NCBI GenBank assembly: GCA_017386965.1
Contig: JAFOGE010000023.1
Location: 1-6,718, forward strand
Direction: 5' to 3'
Source of the DNA: Clostridia bacterium
GTDB taxonomy: Bacteria; Bacillota; Clostridia; Oscillospirales; CAG-272
DNA length: 6,718 bases
In this document: positions 5,192 through 6,718 of the stretch, piece after piece
Numbering within the stretch: position 1 is the first letter of the stretch
Layout: the number at the start of each line of letters is the position of its first letter
Made by a program: the position numbers and the translations under genes
The notes under the pieces: generated by a model
Told to the model about the DNA's origin: nothing
Databases searched by the model: none
Seen by the model: only the letters and a program-made list of their open reading frames with translations

Positions 5192-6718
5192 ATGGAAAAG
5201 GTTCGAATTCAAGACGATCTTTATCTGTACGTCAACGGAGAGAAGCTGGAGCAGCTGGTCATTCCGGATGACAAGCCCGCGGCGGGTGGCTTCTCGGAGC
5301 TTTCCGACAGCGTAGAAAAAATCATGATGGACGAGTTTGAGGCCATGGCCGAGAGCAAGATCTATCCCAACGGTTGCCTCGAAAGAGCATGCACACTGTA
5401 TGCGATCGCAAAGGATGCGGACCGCAAGGAAAAGCACGGGATTGCTCCCGCACTCCAGAATCTCGCGATCCTCGACGAGATCGAAGGCCTTGGCGACCTG
5501 GCACGCCTATACAAAGAGCTGACCCTGCGCGGCATTCCCACGCCCTTTAACGTCAGCCCCGACACCGACATGAAGAACACCAAGCAGCGTTTGGCTTATC
5601 TGCAGGGCGCCGGCGTCATTCTTCCCGATGCCTCCTACTACAAGCCCGAAATGGCGGCACAGAAGGAGCAAATCCTCGGCATCTGGACAAACGTGGCCAA
5701 AATGGTGATGGCAAAGACCGATCTTTCGGCAGAGGATCAGGAGAAGTACGTTCTCGATGCCCTCGCCTTTGACGAGATCCTCGGCGGTCTGGTCAAGACC
5801 CAGGAGGAGTGGTCCAAGTACGTGGAGATGTACAACCCCATGCCCGAGAGCGATGTTGCGGGGATGCTTTCTACCGTGGATCTTGACGCCATTCTGACCG
5901 ATCTGTTCGGCCATGTTCCCGAAACACTCGTCGTCACCGAGCCCCGCTTCTTTGGCGCATTCGCCACGGTCCTCAACGCCGACACGCTCTCCCTTTACAA
6001 GCACTGGGCCTACGTAACCGGTCTGCTTCGCTTCTGCTCCTATCTTTCCGAGGAGCTGCGCGACATGGGCGGCATGTATAGCCGCGCGATCATGGGCGTG
6101 GCACAGATGCAGTCCATCGAAAAATTCGCCTACAACCTGGCCTCGAGCGTCTTCTCCGAGCCCGTGGGTATCTACTACGGCGAGAAGTACTTTGGAGAGG
6201 AAGCCAAAAAGGACATCACCGAGATCGTCTATCAGATCATCGACACCTACCGCGAGCGCATCAAGACCAACGAGATCTTAGGCGATGCCACCAAGGAAAA
6301 GGCGATCCTCAAGCTCTCGACCATGGGCGTCAAGATGGGATATCCCGACAAGGTCAGACCTCTCTACGATCAGCTCGTGTTTGATCCCGAGGCCTCTCTC
6401 TTCGACATTATGCGCACGCTCTCGGGAATCCGCGAATTGGATGCTCTTTCGAAGCTGGACCGTCCCACCGAGCCGGAGAACTGGCAGATGCCGGGACATA
6501 TGGTCAACGCCTGCTATGATCCCTTCGTCAACGACATCACCTTCCCTGCGGCCATCCTGCAATCTCCCTTCTACTCTCTGAAGCAGACAAGAAGCGAAAA
6601 TCTCGGCGGCATTGGAAGCGTGATCGGACACGAGATCTCCCACGCCTTTGACAGCAACGGTGCGAAGTGCGACGAGAACGGAAACATCAACAACTGGTGG
6701 ACCGAGGACGACTTCAAG
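5192..6718 (+). CDS. pepO: M13-family (neprilysin/PepO-like) zinc metallopeptidase, 3' end outside the window
   Basis: M13 peptidases are zinc endopeptidases that cut oligopeptides inside a closed two-lobed chamber. The first 509 codons are present; family members usually run to 620-750 residues, so roughly the last 120 or more are missing. Seen: an N-terminal signature close to the family's QDDFYxYVNGEW (IQDDLYLYVNGEKLEQL, with Lys where Trp is usual), a long helical lobe, the substrate-binding region VNACYDP at 438-444 with Asn439-Ala440 kept, FPAAILQSPFY at 451-461, and the zinc motif HEISH at 480-484 inside VIGHEISHAFDSNG. The third zinc ligand, a Glu about 60 residues further on, falls outside. 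No signal peptide or membrane segment precedes the catalytic fold, so a cytoplasmic, PepO-like role in peptide turnover is likely (inference). The ATG has GGAG at 5182-5185 six bases upstream and its own promoter. Confidence 0.93.
   Translation, partial: MEKVRIQDDLYLYVNGEKLEQLVIPDDKPAAGGFSELSDSVEKIMMDEFEAMAESKIYPNGCLERACTLYAIAKDADRKEKHGIAPALQNLAILDEIEGLGDLARLYKELTLRGIPTPFNVSPDTDMKNTKQRLAYLQGAGVILPDASYYKPEMAAQKEQILGIWTNVAKMVMAKTDLSAEDQEKYVLDALAFDEILGGLVKTQEEWSKYVEMYNPMPESDVAGMLSTVDLDAILTDLFGHVPETLVVTEPRFFGAFATVLNADTLSLYKHWAYVTGLLRFCSYLSEELRDMGGMYSRAIMGVAQMQSIEKFAYNLASSVFSEPVGIYYGEKYFGEEAKKDITEIVYQIIDTYRERIKTNEILGDATKEKAILKLSTMGVKMGYPDKVRPLYDQLVFDPEASLFDIMRTLSGIRELDALSKLDRPTEPENWQMPGHMVNACYDPFVNDITFPAAILQSPFYSLKQTRSENLGGIGSVIGHEISHAFDSNGAKCDENGNINNWWTEDDFK

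Noticed and set aside
4207..5193. Long minus-strand reading frame opposite ylmH (328 codons)
   Set aside because: It is the shadow of a clearly identified + strand gene, with no family motif and low-complexity composition.

Overview
The window reads as a chromosomal segment from a Gram-positive bacterium of the Firmicutes, most likely a moderately GC-rich member of the Clostridia (inference). The main grounds are the gene order yggS-sepF-yggT-ylmH, which is the Firmicutes ylm/division cluster, strong AAAGGAG-type ribosome binding sites before most genes, and C/G-rich third codon positions throughout. All genes lie on the + strand. No RNA gene, CRISPR array, IS element or phage gene was seen.

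Layout. Positions 1-255 are AT-rich and hold the broken 3' end of an unrecognised gene, readable only if one +1 frameshift is allowed near 147. A tight gene run follows: miaA (286-1296, tRNA A37 prenylation), a single-pass HlyD/membrane-fusion-type protein (1337-2581), yggS (2602-3312, PLP-binding homeostasis protein), sepF (3357-3854, FtsZ anchor), yggT (3963-4238, small membrane protein) and ylmH (4240-5061, S4 RNA-binding protein). Gaps inside the run are 20-45 bp, except the 108-bp sepF-yggT gap, which holds a strong 12-bp hairpin, and the yggT-ylmH junction, where a single base separates stop and start. After a 130-bp gap with its own extended -10 promoter comes an M13-family zinc metallopeptidase (5192 to the window edge, 509 codons, no stop yet). 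It occupies the place where divIVA usually follows ylmH.

How the genes fit together. SepF, YggT and the adjacent YggS and YlmH are the classic neighbours of Firmicutes cell division. SepF tethers FtsZ to the membrane, YggT is a membrane protein linked to division and envelope morphology, YggS buffers PLP, and YlmH binds ribosomal complexes. The HlyD-like protein has no transporter partner in view and may be an envelope factor belonging to this cluster. MiaA and the peptidase are probably separate functions placed at its edges.

I found no wholly new system. The points most worth a second look are the sharply AT-rich 100-bp patch inside yggS, the orphan HlyD-like protein, the hairpin between sepF and yggT, the frameshifted remnant at the left edge, and the M13 peptidase without an export signal in the usual divIVA position.
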